Source: Idiomarina sp. PL1-037 (lineage in GTDB: Bacteria > Pseudomonadota > Gammaproteobacteria > Enterobacterales > Alteromonadaceae). From it: DNA of 64,000 nucleotides. Positions 46,064-54,298 of this stretch are shown in pieces (within the stretch, counting starts at the first letter, position 1; each line of letters opens with the position of its first letter). The translations under genes and the position numbers were made by a program. Below the pieces are notes generated by a model. It ran no database searches. It saw only the letters and a program-made list of their open reading frames with translations, and was not told the DNA's origin. Location: positions 2,418,001 through 2,482,000 of the forward strand of contig NZ_CP139873.1 in the NCBI RefSeq assembly GCF_034422975.1, read 5' to 3'.

Positions 46064-47470
46064 ATTAAGCGAATAAAAGCACTGGCAAAGCGCGCCTTTT
46101 CCAGTAAGGCGGCAGAGCCTGAATCCAGCCGGTTACCCAAGTTACAGGTTATCCCACGGGACAAACATCCAGTATCCCGTAGCGATATCAGTAAAAATGC
46201 AATAAAGGTTCTTTACCGTCTGCACAACAGCGGTTTTGAAGCCTATCTGGTTGGCGGTTGCATCCGCGATATTCTACTGGGGCTTGAGCCAAAAGATTTT
46301 GATGTCACCACCAATGCCACACCAGAGCAGATTAAATCCCTATTTCGTAACTGTCGCCTAATTGGTCGTCGCTTCCGCCTTGCGCATGTCGTGTTTGGCA
46401 AAGAAGTCATTGAAGTTGCTACTTTCCGCGGCCACCACGGGGACAGCCCGCAGGAAGAAAACAAGAAAAACCGCACGGCAGACCAGGATGAGCATGGTCA
46501 GCTGGTTCGCGATAATGTCTACGGCAGCATAGAAGAAGACGCCGAGCGCCGCGACTTTACCACCAATGCGCTGTATTACAATATTGCCGATTTCGCGATC
46601 TACGATTTTGCCAACGGCGTTGATGACATTAACGCCGGTATTTTGCGGATGATTGGTGACCCGGAAGTACGCTACCGTGAAGATCCGGTGCGCATGCTTC
46701 GCGCCGTTCGCTTTGCCACAAAACTGAATATGCAAATGGATGACTCAGTCAGCGGTCCGTTAAAAGAACTTGCCCCGTTACTGATAAACATTCCACCGGC
46801 GCGTTTGTTTGACGAGTTCCTGAAAATGTTTATGTCGGGCAAAGCTGAAGCTAACTTCCTGATGATGAAAGATTTCGGACTGTTTCAGCAGTTATTCCCG
46901 ATGCTGAAAGATTACGTCGCTGATGAACAAAGCCCGGCCTATCAAATGATGCTGAAGGCCTTTAAAGACACCGATAGACGCATTGCAGAAGAACAGCGTG
47001 TTACCCCGGCCTATTTAATTGCGGTGTTGTTGTGGTGGCCGTTGCAGGCTCGACGCGAACAACTTGAGAACGAAGGTGGCCTGCCACCAATGGACGCATT
47101 AAACGTTGCCGCAGCTGATGTTATTCACAGACAGTCGCAACGCGTTTCATTACCCAAGCGGTTCAGTCTGCCAGCCAGAGATATCTGGCAATTGCAGCGT
47201 CGCTTGAATATCACTAAAGGCGTGCGCGCTCAGAAAGTGCTTGAACATAAACGGTTTCGTGCGGCCTACGACTTTTTATTGTTACGCTCTTATGCGGAAA
47301 ACGGCGATAAGAAATTAGCCGGGCTGGCAGAGCACTGGAGTAAAGCGCAGGACAACCCGGAGCAATTAAAGTCGTCTAAGCCGGAAGCGAAGTCAGGCCG
47401 GCGCAAACCGCGCCGTCGTCGTGGTCCGCGCCGGAAGCCTCAGGAAAACAAAGGTAATGACGCAACATAA
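46061..47470 (+). CDS. pcnB: Poly(A) polymerase I, ATT start
   Basis: Adds poly(A) tails to RNA 3' ends and so promotes decay; also controls ColE1-type plasmid copy number in E. coli. From ATT 46061 the product has 469 residues (E. coli 465). Translation of 46061-46390 gives IPRDKHPVSRSDISKNA and YLVGGCIRDILLGLEPKDFD, the nucleotidyltransferase G-G and DxD motifs essential for catalysis. Starting at GTG 46391 would remove them. RRDFTTNALYY and EDPVRMLRAVRFA follow, and the C-terminus is a basic Arg/Lys-rich tail (RRKPRRRRGPRRK). E. coli pcnB is also reported to start at AUU, limiting its level. folK overlaps the 3' end by 14 bases. Confidence 0.92.
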   Translation: MIKRIKALAKRAFSSKAAEPESSRLPKLQVIPRDKHPVSRSDISKNAIKVLYRLHNSGFEAYLVGGCIRDILLGLEPKDFDVTTNATPEQIKSLFRNCRLIGRRFRLAHVVFGKEVIEVATFRGHHGDSPQEENKKNRTADQDEHGQLVRDNVYGSIEEDAERRDFTTNALYYNIADFAIYDFANGVDDINAGILRMIGDPEVRYREDPVRMLRAVRFATKLNMQMDDSVSGPLKELAPLLINIPPARLFDEFLKMFMSGKAEANFLMMKDFGLFQQLFPMLKDYVADEQSPAYQMMLKAFKDTDRRIAEEQRVTPAYLIAVLLWWPLQARREQLENEGGLPPMDALNVAAADVIHRQSQRVSLPKRFSLPARDIWQLQRRLNITKGVRAQKVLEHKRFRAAYDFLLLRSYAENGDKKLAGLAEHWSKAQDNPEQLKSSKPEAKSGRRKPRRRRGPRRKPQENKGNDAT

Positions 47471-47963
47471 AGCCTTTATTGCGCTGGGTAGTAACCTGGG
47501 CAAGCCGGTGGATAATATTCTATCGGCTTTAAATGTGCTGAATAATGATTCCCGCTGGCAATTATTAGCTTATTCCTCACTTTACGGTAGCAAGCCTATG
47601 GGCCCGCAGGACCAGCCCGACTACGTTAATGCCGTTTGTTCTGTAAGCACCAGCTTACTGGCGGCTGATCTTCTGCAAGCTTTGCACGATATAGAAGATG
47701 CTTTTGGTCGTAAACGTGTCAGGCATTGGGGCGAGCGCACGCTGGACTTGGATCTGCTGCTGTTTGATGAACAACAACATCAAACTGACTCTCTCCGGGT
47801 TCCTCACCCGGGGTTATACGAACGCAGCTTTGTACTTTATCCTCTGGCCGAAATAGCCGCCGACAAACTTTTGCCTAATGGCAATACCGCAAAACAACAA
47901 ACAGAGACTCTTACCGAAGAGGGTCTGGACGTGCTAATCTGTCGGTCTGATATAACCATTTAA
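47457..47963 (+). CDS. folK: 2-amino-4-hydroxy-6-hydroxymethyldihydropteridine pyrophosphokinase
   Basis: HPPK of folate synthesis, transferring pyrophosphate from ATP to the pterin. The start at 47457 gives 168 residues (E. coli 159) beginning MTQHKAFIALGSNLG, the family opening; an upstream in-frame start at 47421 lies deeper within pcnB. The catalytic block RHWGERTLDLDLLLFD is intact, with PHPGLYERSFVLYPL next. It overlaps pcnB by 14 bases, and panB follows after 18. Confidence 0.96.
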   Translation: MTQHKAFIALGSNLGKPVDNILSALNVLNNDSRWQLLAYSSLYGSKPMGPQDQPDYVNAVCSVSTSLLAADLLQALHDIEDAFGRKRVRHWGERTLDLDLLLFDEQQHQTDSLRVPHPGLYERSFVLYPLAEIAADKLLPNGNTAKQQTETLTEEGLDVLICRSDITI

Positions 47964-47981
47964 AACTGCTGAAGGTGCGTC

Positions 47982-48782
47982 ATGGCAACAACCAAAACCA
48001 GCATTGCAACGTTACAAAAAATGAAACAGGAAGGGACCAAGATCAGCTCCCTCACCGCCTATGACTCAAGTTTCGCTAAACTCATGACCGAGCAGGGCGT
48101 CGACTTTATTTTGGTGGGCGATTCACTGGGTAATGTTGTCCAGGGTCGCGACTCAACGGTGCCGGTAACCGTCGATGATATGATTTACCACACTCAATGT
48201 GTGCGTCGTGGCGCGAGCAATGCCTTTGTTATAGCAGACATGCCTTTTATGACTTATAGCACACCTGAGCAAGCCTATGATGTCGCCGCAGCTTTAATGC
48301 AGGCGGGCGCCAACATGGTAAAGCTGGAAGGCGGTCACTGGTTGGTTGAAACCATTAAAGGCTTAAAGACCCGGGGCATTCCGGTGTGCGCTCACCTTGG
48401 TTTACTACCACAATCGGTTAATGTTCTTGGTGGTTATAAAGTACAAGGCAAAGAGCAACAACAAGCCGAGGACACACTGAACCAGGCTTTGGCTCTCGAA
48501 GAGGCCGGCGCTCAATTGCTTGTTCTGGAATGCGTACCCGCTTCTCTGGGGAAACGTATTACCGACCAGGTATCTATTCCCACTATTGGTATTGGCGCAG
48601 GCGCAGACACCGACGGACAAATTTTGGTCATGCACGATATGCTCGGTATGAACAGCGACTACCTGCCTAAATTTGCCAAAGACTTTTTAGCTCAGGGTGG
48701 CTCGCTTGCTGATGCATTCCGTTTATATTCAGAACAGGTGCGCTCAGGCGAGTTTCCAACAGCAGAGCATAGCTACAAATGA
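47982..48782 (+). CDS. panB: 3-methyl-2-oxobutanoate hydroxymethyltransferase
   Basis: Ketopantoate hydroxymethyltransferase, the first committed step to pantothenate, using methylene-tetrahydrofolate. The 266 residues include SLTAYDSSFAKL, LVGDSLGNVVQG with the Mg-binding Asp, KLEGG, and GIGAGADTDGQILVMHDMLG. The panB and panC reading frames overlap as ATGA at 48779-48782, so they are coupled. The upstream folK makes a related cofactor precursor. Confidence 0.97.
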   Translation: MATTKTSIATLQKMKQEGTKISSLTAYDSSFAKLMTEQGVDFILVGDSLGNVVQGRDSTVPVTVDDMIYHTQCVRRGASNAFVIADMPFMTYSTPEQAYDVAAALMQAGANMVKLEGGHWLVETIKGLKTRGIPVCAHLGLLPQSVNVLGGYKVQGKEQQQAEDTLNQALALEEAGAQLLVLECVPASLGKRITDQVSIPTIGIGAGADTDGQILVMHDMLGMNSDYLPKFAKDFLAQGGSLADAFRLYSEQVRSGEFPTAEHSYK

Positions 48783-49624
48783 GAATTCTAAAATCCCTTG
48801 CTGAACTTCGCAGATGGCGTCAACAGCAGTCTGAAGTCGCTTTAGTACCGACTATGGGCAACCTGCACGACGGTCACCTGCAGTTGGTCAAAACGGCGTT
48901 GGAACGATGCGACAACGTGGTTGTCAGTATTTTTGTCAATCCGATGCAATTCGGTGCAAATGAGGATCTCGACAGTTATCCGCGCACGCTCAAAGCCGAC
49001 TGTCAGGCGCTGGATGCTTTAGGGGTCTCTGCGGTATTTAGCCCTCAGGTAAGTGATATGTATCCCCGCGGGCTCGACAAACAGACGCGAATTGACGTCC
49101 CTGGCATTAGTGACATTCTTTGCGGAGCCAGTCGCCCGGGGCACTTCACCGGCGTCGCTACTGTTGTCTGTAAGCTATTTAATATGGTGCAGCCACAATT
49201 GGCCGTATTTGGCGAAAAAGATTATCAACAACTTCAGCTTATTCGCTTAATGGTACAAGACCTAAGCCTGCCTGTAGAAGTTCTGGGAACAGCCACACAG
49301 CGGGAAACCAGTGGCCTGGCCATGAGCTCTCGTAATGGTTACTTATCCACAGAGCAAAAGCAGCAAGCGGCGGCGCTTTATAAAACCCTGGAAGAAACCA
49401 AAGCGAAACTGAGTGTAAATACTCATTTTGGGGAGCTGGAAGCTGCAGCAAAAGAAAAGCTGACTGAAGCCGGGTTTGTGCCGGACTATTTCAGTATTCG
49501 CAACGCCGCAGATTTACAGGAAGCGACTCCTGAAGACCCTGAGTGGGTCATTTTGGCAGCCGCTTTTATGGGGAAAACGCGTTTAATTGATAACTTACGG
49601 GTTACCAACACAGCGACTAAATAA
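48779..49624 (+). CDS. panC: Pantothenate synthetase
   Basis: Condenses pantoate with beta-alanine using ATP. The 281 residues carry the HIGH-like PTMGNLHDGHLQL, FVNPMQFG, FGEKDYQQL and the KMSKS-like MSSRNGYLS. The ATG overlaps the panB stop. The beta-alanine it needs is probably made by PanP, encoded convergently; the two coding ends overlap by 8 bases. Confidence 0.97.
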   Translation: MRILKSLAELRRWRQQQSEVALVPTMGNLHDGHLQLVKTALERCDNVVVSIFVNPMQFGANEDLDSYPRTLKADCQALDALGVSAVFSPQVSDMYPRGLDKQTRIDVPGISDILCGASRPGHFTGVATVVCKLFNMVQPQLAVFGEKDYQQLQLIRLMVQDLSLPVEVLGTATQRETSGLAMSSRNGYLSTEQKQQAAALYKTLEETKAKLSVNTHFGELEAAAKEKLTEAGFVPDYFSIRNAADLQEATPEDPEWVILAAAFMGKTRLIDNLRVTNTATK

Positions 49625-51266
49625 GCATACCCAGTTCGCGCATTTCAGTGTGCAAAGCGCCACGCAAACTGGTGGCTTTTGCCGCAATTTTACGCTGTTC
49701 GCATAACACTTCCTGAAGCATGTCGTCGGTTGTTAATGGGTTTGCCAGAACCACACGAAAAACCACCGTTGGCTCATGATGATATTGAGCAGGTGTCAAT
49801 TTAGTTCGTGACACAAACGACTGCCCGCTTTCCCGCTGACGTTTTTGAATATAACGCGTCAATGCGTTTAAGTGCGGAGTTAGTCGCGCCAGCTGCTCTG
49901 GTGTCGCTTTATCCAGCACCTTTTTTACTTTAGCTGGCACAAAACGATAGGTCAGAATACAAAGCTCCGGCTCAGTAATGACTTCAAAGTCATCCTGCTC
50001 AGAAATCAGCTTCGAGAAATAACGCGCTTTATCAATACTGTTATTAATCAGCAGCTCGTAACCACGGCGGCCAATAACGTGCATGGCTGAAAACACCATC
50101 ATAGCCATACCCGCGCGTGAACCTTCCATTGAGTGTGCCCCTAAATCTTTAGAGCCTTGACGGATAATATATTCGGCGTGATGTTCTATCGATTTAACCA
50201 GTGACGGGCTCTTAAACAGCACCACGCCTGCGCCCATAGGGACATACATTTGCTTATGCGCATCAATAGTGACACTGTCGGCTCTCTCAATACCAGCCAG
50301 TAGTGAACGGTGCTGTTCGGACAATAAAGTCGCTCCCCCCCACGCCGCGTCAACGTGAAAGTGTGCACCCACTTCTTCTGCTACAGTAGCCATTTCGTCG
50401 AGAGGATCGATGTGCCCAGTTTCGGTGGTACCCGCAACGCCCACAAGAGCAAGCACTTTGCCGCCCTCTTCTGTAATCCGCGCACAGGTTTTACGCAGTT
50501 CATCAATGCGAATGCGGTTGTCGCTGTCGGTTGCAACTGAGACTAAATTTCGGCGACCAATACCAAGTACGTCAGCTGCTTTGCTTAAGGAATAGTGACC
50601 ACGCTCAGACACCACGACGGTTAGCTTTGAATAACCGTAATGTTGAAGGCCTGCGGCCAATCCATCTGCGGCAATTCCCGCAAAATCGCCGTCAGCCTGC
50701 AACAAGCGATTTCGAGCGACCCAAAGCGCGGTCATATTGGCTATAGTTCCACCCGAGCAAAAAGCTCCCAAAGAATGTTGCGCGCTGTGCATCCAGCGAT
50801 TATAAAACGGCGCATCCTGCTGATACACCAAGTGATGCATCATGCCAATAACGTTACGCTCCAGCGGCGTGAAGGCTTTAGACGTCTCAATTTTAACCAG
50901 ATTCTGATTCAGCCCCACCATGAGTTTAGCTAAAGGCAGCAGAAAATAAGGTAAGGCAGATGTCATATGCCCAATAAAGCGTGGTGACGCCGTATGCACC
51001 GAATGAGCGACCAGCTTATCCAGCAGAAATTCTGTATGGTCGGAAACAAAAGCAGGCTCTTCCGGTATCTGTGACTTATCAAAGTCACGCTCAATTTCCT
51101 GCAGCGGTTTTTCCCGGGCAACAATGTGTTCACCTAAAAAACCCATCAGGTTTTCTGAAAGATGCTTTTCGATTTTACCCAGCGTTGAGTCAGGAGCCTC
51201 AGGTATCGTAAAAATACGATACAACGACTCCTGGTTCACTTCCGCTATTTCTGGTTTAGGGCTCAA
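49617..51266 (-). CDS. panP: PLP-dependent aspartate 1-decarboxylase PanP (group II decarboxylase family)
   Basis: Predicted to make beta-alanine from aspartate in place of the pyruvoyl enzyme PanD. The 549 residues have the group II decarboxylase core: SGGTIANMTAL (171-181), HVDAAWGG with Asp306, and the PLP lysine Lys338 in DAHKQ. Length and convergent adjacency to panBC match the PanP described in Vibrio and relatives; glutamate decarboxylase is the alternative label, since sequence alone does not fix the substrate. The start is TTG 51266, directly after the upstream stop codon and six bases after AAGGAG. No panD is visible here. Confidence 0.85.
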   Translation of the reverse strand: MSPKPEIAEVNQESLYRIFTIPEAPDSTLGKIEKHLSENLMGFLGEHIVAREKPLQEIERDFDKSQIPEEPAFVSDHTEFLLDKLVAHSVHTASPRFIGHMTSALPYFLLPLAKLMVGLNQNLVKIETSKAFTPLERNVIGMMHHLVYQQDAPFYNRWMHSAQHSLGAFCSGGTIANMTALWVARNRLLQADGDFAGIAADGLAAGLQHYGYSKLTVVVSERGHYSLSKAADVLGIGRRNLVSVATDSDNRIRIDELRKTCARITEEGGKVLALVGVAGTTETGHIDPLDEMATVAEEVGAHFHVDAAWGGATLLSEQHRSLLAGIERADSVTIDAHKQMYVPMGAGVVLFKSPSLVKSIEHHAEYIIRQGSKDLGAHSMEGSRAGMAMMVFSAMHVIGRRGYELLINNSIDKARYFSKLISEQDDFEVITEPELCILTYRFVPAKVKKVLDKATPEQLARLTPHLNALTRYIQKRQRESGQSFVSRTKLTPAQYHHEPTVVFRVVLANPLTTDDMLQEVLCEQRKIAAKATSLRGALHTEMRELGMLI

Positions 51267-51941
51267 TCAAGACTCCTTAGATAAATTCGCGTGCAGTTGC
51301 CATAAAGCCTGACCGCTGTTCTTATATTTGCGTTCAAAAGGGGTTATTGGCTCAGCGTCATCGGACAGCAGTGAGATATCGGCGTAATGCCCGCTCACCT
51401 TAAGTGCCTGCGCCACTTCTAACAAGTATAAGCTCCAATTAGAACGCATATGCAATTCACCACCAAGCGCAACCACATCTTTCCATACCGGGCTACCATG
51501 CCAGCGGCGTGCTAAATGAGCCGATTTAGGCCAGGGATTCGGGTAAAAAATACAATGCTGCCGGGGCTGCCATCCGGCCCGGTTCGCCAATCGCCAGAAG
51601 TCATTCAGATCAGCTCTTACCACCCAATAACGCTGACCATTCTCGCTGGTCTGATAGTGGCTGTGACGGTCAACCCGATGCGCGGACTTATCAACGCCGA
51701 TAACCATAGCATCAGGGTGAATTTCTGCCAGTTTTGCCGTACTCTCGCCCACGCCGCAGCACGAATCCAAAATAACAGGCCCGCCCCAGCTCTTTACCTG
51801 CGCATGAATTTCGTCGAACGCCTGCTGGTTGTGCTCCTGAATCGGTTTCAGAAACTCACTTTCTAAATGGCGACGAACCGCGGCTTCAGTGTCTTCATGC
51901 GGCCCATTCTGGTTAGTCGTAACCGGTCTTGCCTGCTGCAT
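51267..51941 (-). CDS. TrmB-like SAM-dependent methyltransferase
   Basis: The 224 residues resemble tRNA (guanine46-N7)-methyltransferase: SAM loop LDSCCGVGES (58-67), GVDKS, a YPNPWPKSAHLARRWHG segment equivalent to the TrmB catalytic region, and a C-terminal TPFERKYKNSGQALW. In canonical TrmB the first region reads like FPDPWxKxRHxKRR, so this is likely a paralogue with a changed substrate site. The stop codon is followed directly by the panP TTG, and its start overlaps the permease stop by one base, so it is co-expressed with an ABC exporter and panP. Target RNA is unknown. Confidence 0.75.
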   Translation of the reverse strand: MQQARPVTTNQNGPHEDTEAAVRRHLESEFLKPIQEHNQQAFDEIHAQVKSWGGPVILDSCCGVGESTAKLAEIHPDAMVIGVDKSAHRVDRHSHYQTSENGQRYWVVRADLNDFWRLANRAGWQPRQHCIFYPNPWPKSAHLARRWHGSPVWKDVVALGGELHMRSNWSLYLLEVAQALKVSGHYADISLLSDDAEPITPFERKYKNSGQALWQLHANLSKES

Positions 51942-52720
51942 CAGGAGCGGATCCCTATGCCTTTATCGAGGATATAATAAGCCGCCGCAAAGAACAGCAC
52001 ATTGAAGCCCACCAGAACCGCTATGGCAAGACCGATACCCACGTCTGACTGACCTAAGAAACCATAACGGAAGCCATTAACCATATACAACACCGGGTTT
52101 GCCATAGAGACTTTCTGCCAGAATTCCGGCAACAGACTAACCGAGTAAAACACACCGCCTAAATAGGTTAGCGGCGTCAGTACGAATGTCGGAACGATAG
52201 AAATATCGTCAAAGGTTTTACCGTAAACGGCATTAATTAACCCGCCCAGACAGAATAAGGTGGAGGTTAAAATGACCGTTAATATCACGTAACCAATATG
52301 AGCAATTTGGATGTCTTCTACAAAAAAGAAAGACACACAAGTAACAATAACCGCGACAATCAAGGCTCTGGCCATACCGCCACCGACATAACCGGCAATA
52401 ATAACGGCGGTTGGAACCGGCGACACCAGCATCTCTTCGATATTGCGCTGAAACTTAGCACTAAAGAAAGATGACGCCACATTGGAATAGGAGTTGGTAA
52501 TCACCGACATCATAATAAGGCCGGGAACAATGAACTCCATGTAGCCGACGCCACTCATTTCACCAATTCGTTCGCCCACAATGCTACCGAAAATGACAAA
52601 GTAAAGCGTCATGGTGATTGCCGGCGGCACCAGAGTTTGTATCCAAATACGAAGAAAGCGAGTGCATTCTTTGATCCAGATGGTTTTTAACGCAATAAAA
52701 TTCGCTGCGGAATGGCTCAT
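51941..52720 (-). CDS. yadH: ABC-2 type transporter permease, YadH-like
   Basis: Inner-membrane permease of 259 residues with six hydrophobic segments; MEFIVPGLIMMSVITNSYSNVASSFF and FQRNIEEMLVSPVP are typical of ABC-2 exporters of the YadH/NodJ type. It pairs with the YadG-like ATPase encoded just upstream (4-base overlap). Substrate unknown; E. coli yadGH is likewise near panBC and uncharacterised. The name is by similarity. Confidence 0.88.
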   Translation of the reverse strand: MSHSAANFIALKTIWIKECTRFLRIWIQTLVPPAITMTLYFVIFGSIVGERIGEMSGVGYMEFIVPGLIMMSVITNSYSNVASSFFSAKFQRNIEEMLVSPVPTAVIIAGYVGGGMARALIVAVIVTCVSFFFVEDIQIAHIGYVILTVILTSTLFCLGGLINAVYGKTFDDISIVPTFVLTPLTYLGGVFYSVSLLPEFWQKVSMANPVLYMVNGFRYGFLGQSDVGIGLAIAVLVGFNVLFFAAAYYILDKGIGIRS

Positions 52721-53646
52721 TTGGCTTCCTCCTGCTGACGCCCCTGCTCGACCATAGACACAAACAATTCCTCTAAACGGTTGGCTTTATTGCGCATTGA
52801 CAGTACTTTTACCTTTTGGGCAGAAAGCTGCTCGAAAACGGCGTTCAGCCCGGCATTTTTATCAACTTCCACTTCCAGTGTCTGCTCATCTGTCCAACGG
52901 TGATTAAAGTTCTCTATTTCTGCACCGTTATGGCCCGGTTCTAAATCTAAGACAAAGGTTTCACGGCTTAGCTGCGCCAGCAAGCGCTTCATTGACGTGT
53001 TTTCAATAATGCGGCCACTATCAATAATACCGATATTACGGCACAGCATTTCGGCTTCTTCCAGGTAGTGCGTGGTCAGAATAATGGTAATACCCTGCTG
53101 GTTTATCTTGGTCAGGTAGTCCCACATGGACCGGCGCAGTTCGATATCAACGCCTGCCGTTGGCTCATCCAGAATCAGTAATTTAGGTTCGTGCAGTAAT
53201 GCGCGGGCAATCATCAAACGGCGTTTCATGCCTCCAGACAAAGAGCGTGCCGGCTCATTGCGCTTATCCCATAACCCCAGCTGCTGCAGATATTTTTCAG
53301 AGCGCTCTTTCGCCAGAGACCGCGGAACACCGTAGTAACCCGCCTGGTTGACTACAATTTGCTGAACGGTTTCAAACTGATTGAAGTTAAACTCCTGCGG
53401 CACCAAACCAATTTGGCGTTTTAAATCGGTGAGCTGCGTGTCTAAGTCGTAACCGAAAACCTTCACCTGACCCGAGGTTTTATTTACCAGCGATGAGATA
53501 ATTCCGATGGTGGTCGATTTCCCTGCTCCATTAGGACCAAGCAGTGCATAGAAATCACCTTCCTCAACCTCTAAATCAATACCTTTTAAGGCTTCAAAAC
53601 CACCGCGGTATGTTTTTCGCAAGCCTGTAATTTCTAGTGCTTTCAT
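52717..53646 (-). CDS. yadG: ABC transporter ATP-binding protein, YadG-like
   Basis: ATPase subunit of an ABC-2 exporter. From ATG 53646 it has 309 residues (E. coli YadG 308), with AAGAG ahead of the start; the open frame from 53679 overlaps ubiX and adds a non-homologous 11 residues. Walker A GPNGAGKST (37-45), signature LSGGMKRRLMIARAL, Walker B LLILDEPTAGVD and TTHYLEEAEMLCR are all intact. It lies in a ubiX-yadG-yadH-trmB-like-panP run. Confidence 0.92.
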   Translation of the reverse strand: MKALEITGLRKTYRGGFEALKGIDLEVEEGDFYALLGPNGAGKSTTIGIISSLVNKTSGQVKVFGYDLDTQLTDLKRQIGLVPQEFNFNQFETVQQIVVNQAGYYGVPRSLAKERSEKYLQQLGLWDKRNEPARSLSGGMKRRLMIARALLHEPKLLILDEPTAGVDIELRRSMWDYLTKINQQGITIILTTHYLEEAEMLCRNIGIIDSGRIIENTSMKRLLAQLSRETFVLDLEPGHNGAEIENFNHRWTDEQTLEVEVDKNAGLNAVFEQLSAQKVKVLSMRNKANRLEELFVSMVEQGRQQEEAK

Positions 53647-53654
53647 AGATCTCT

Positions 53655-54275
53655 TTATGACTCCTTTCCATAGCCCCAACGGCTGACTAAACGCTGCTCA
53701 AGGCCAAGATGATCCAGGATTCTGGCCACCATAAAATCGATTAAATCATCAATGCTTTCTGGTTGATGATAGAAGCCCGGCGCTGCCGGCATTATCGTTA
53801 CGCCCTGCTGACTGAGTTGCAGCATGTTTTGTAAATGGATTGTCGAAAGCGGAGACTCTCTCGGAACTAAAATTAATTGTCCACGCTCCTTCAGTACGAC
53901 ATCGGCGGCGCGCTCGATCAACGTATTACTGCTGCCATGCGCAATTGACGACAAGGTGCTGGTTGAACAGGGGCAAACCACCATTTTTGCGGGCGCAGCT
54001 GAACCCGAAGCCACCGGCGAAAACCATTCTTCTTTGCCGTAAACTTTGAGTTGCTCAGCACCAACCGAAAAGTGTTCACATAGCATTGCCGCTGCTTTGT
54101 CAGGAGCGGCCGGAATTTGCATACCCTGCTCCGTTGCCAGTACGACCCGGGCAGCACTGGAAATGAGCAACAGTACCTGTTGATCCTGATCAAGCAAACA
54201 TTGTAACAAACGCAGCGCGTAAGGGGCACCCGAAGCACCGGTTATCGCAACAGTAATTCTATTGTCGGTTTTCAT
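53655..54275 (-). CDS. ubiX: Flavin prenyltransferase UbiX
   Basis: Makes prenylated FMN, the cofactor of the ubiquinone-pathway decarboxylase UbiD. The 206 residues start MKTDNRITVAITGASGAPYALRLL, the flavin-binding signature, and include CPCSTSTLSSIAHG and VPRESPLSTIHLQNML, both typical of UbiX. mpl ends 23 bases upstream. UbiD is not in this window. Confidence 0.95.
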   Translation of the reverse strand: MKTDNRITVAITGASGAPYALRLLQCLLDQDQQVLLLISSAARVVLATEQGMQIPAAPDKAAAMLCEHFSVGAEQLKVYGKEEWFSPVASGSAAPAKMVVCPCSTSTLSSIAHGSSNTLIERAADVVLKERGQLILVPRESPLSTIHLQNMLQLSQQGVTIMPAAPGFYHQPESIDDLIDFMVARILDHLGLEQRLVSRWGYGKES

Positions 54276-54298
54276 TGAACAGTTCCTGTGTCATTCAG

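Noticed and set aside
46358..46735. 125-residue open frame on the minus strand
   Set aside because: Antisense to pcnB; no start signal or family pattern.
46391..47470. A truncated pcnB starting at GTG 46391, suggesting a frameshift or deletion
   Set aside because: The upstream frame is open and encodes the missing catalytic motifs; only the start codon is unusual, so there is no lesion.
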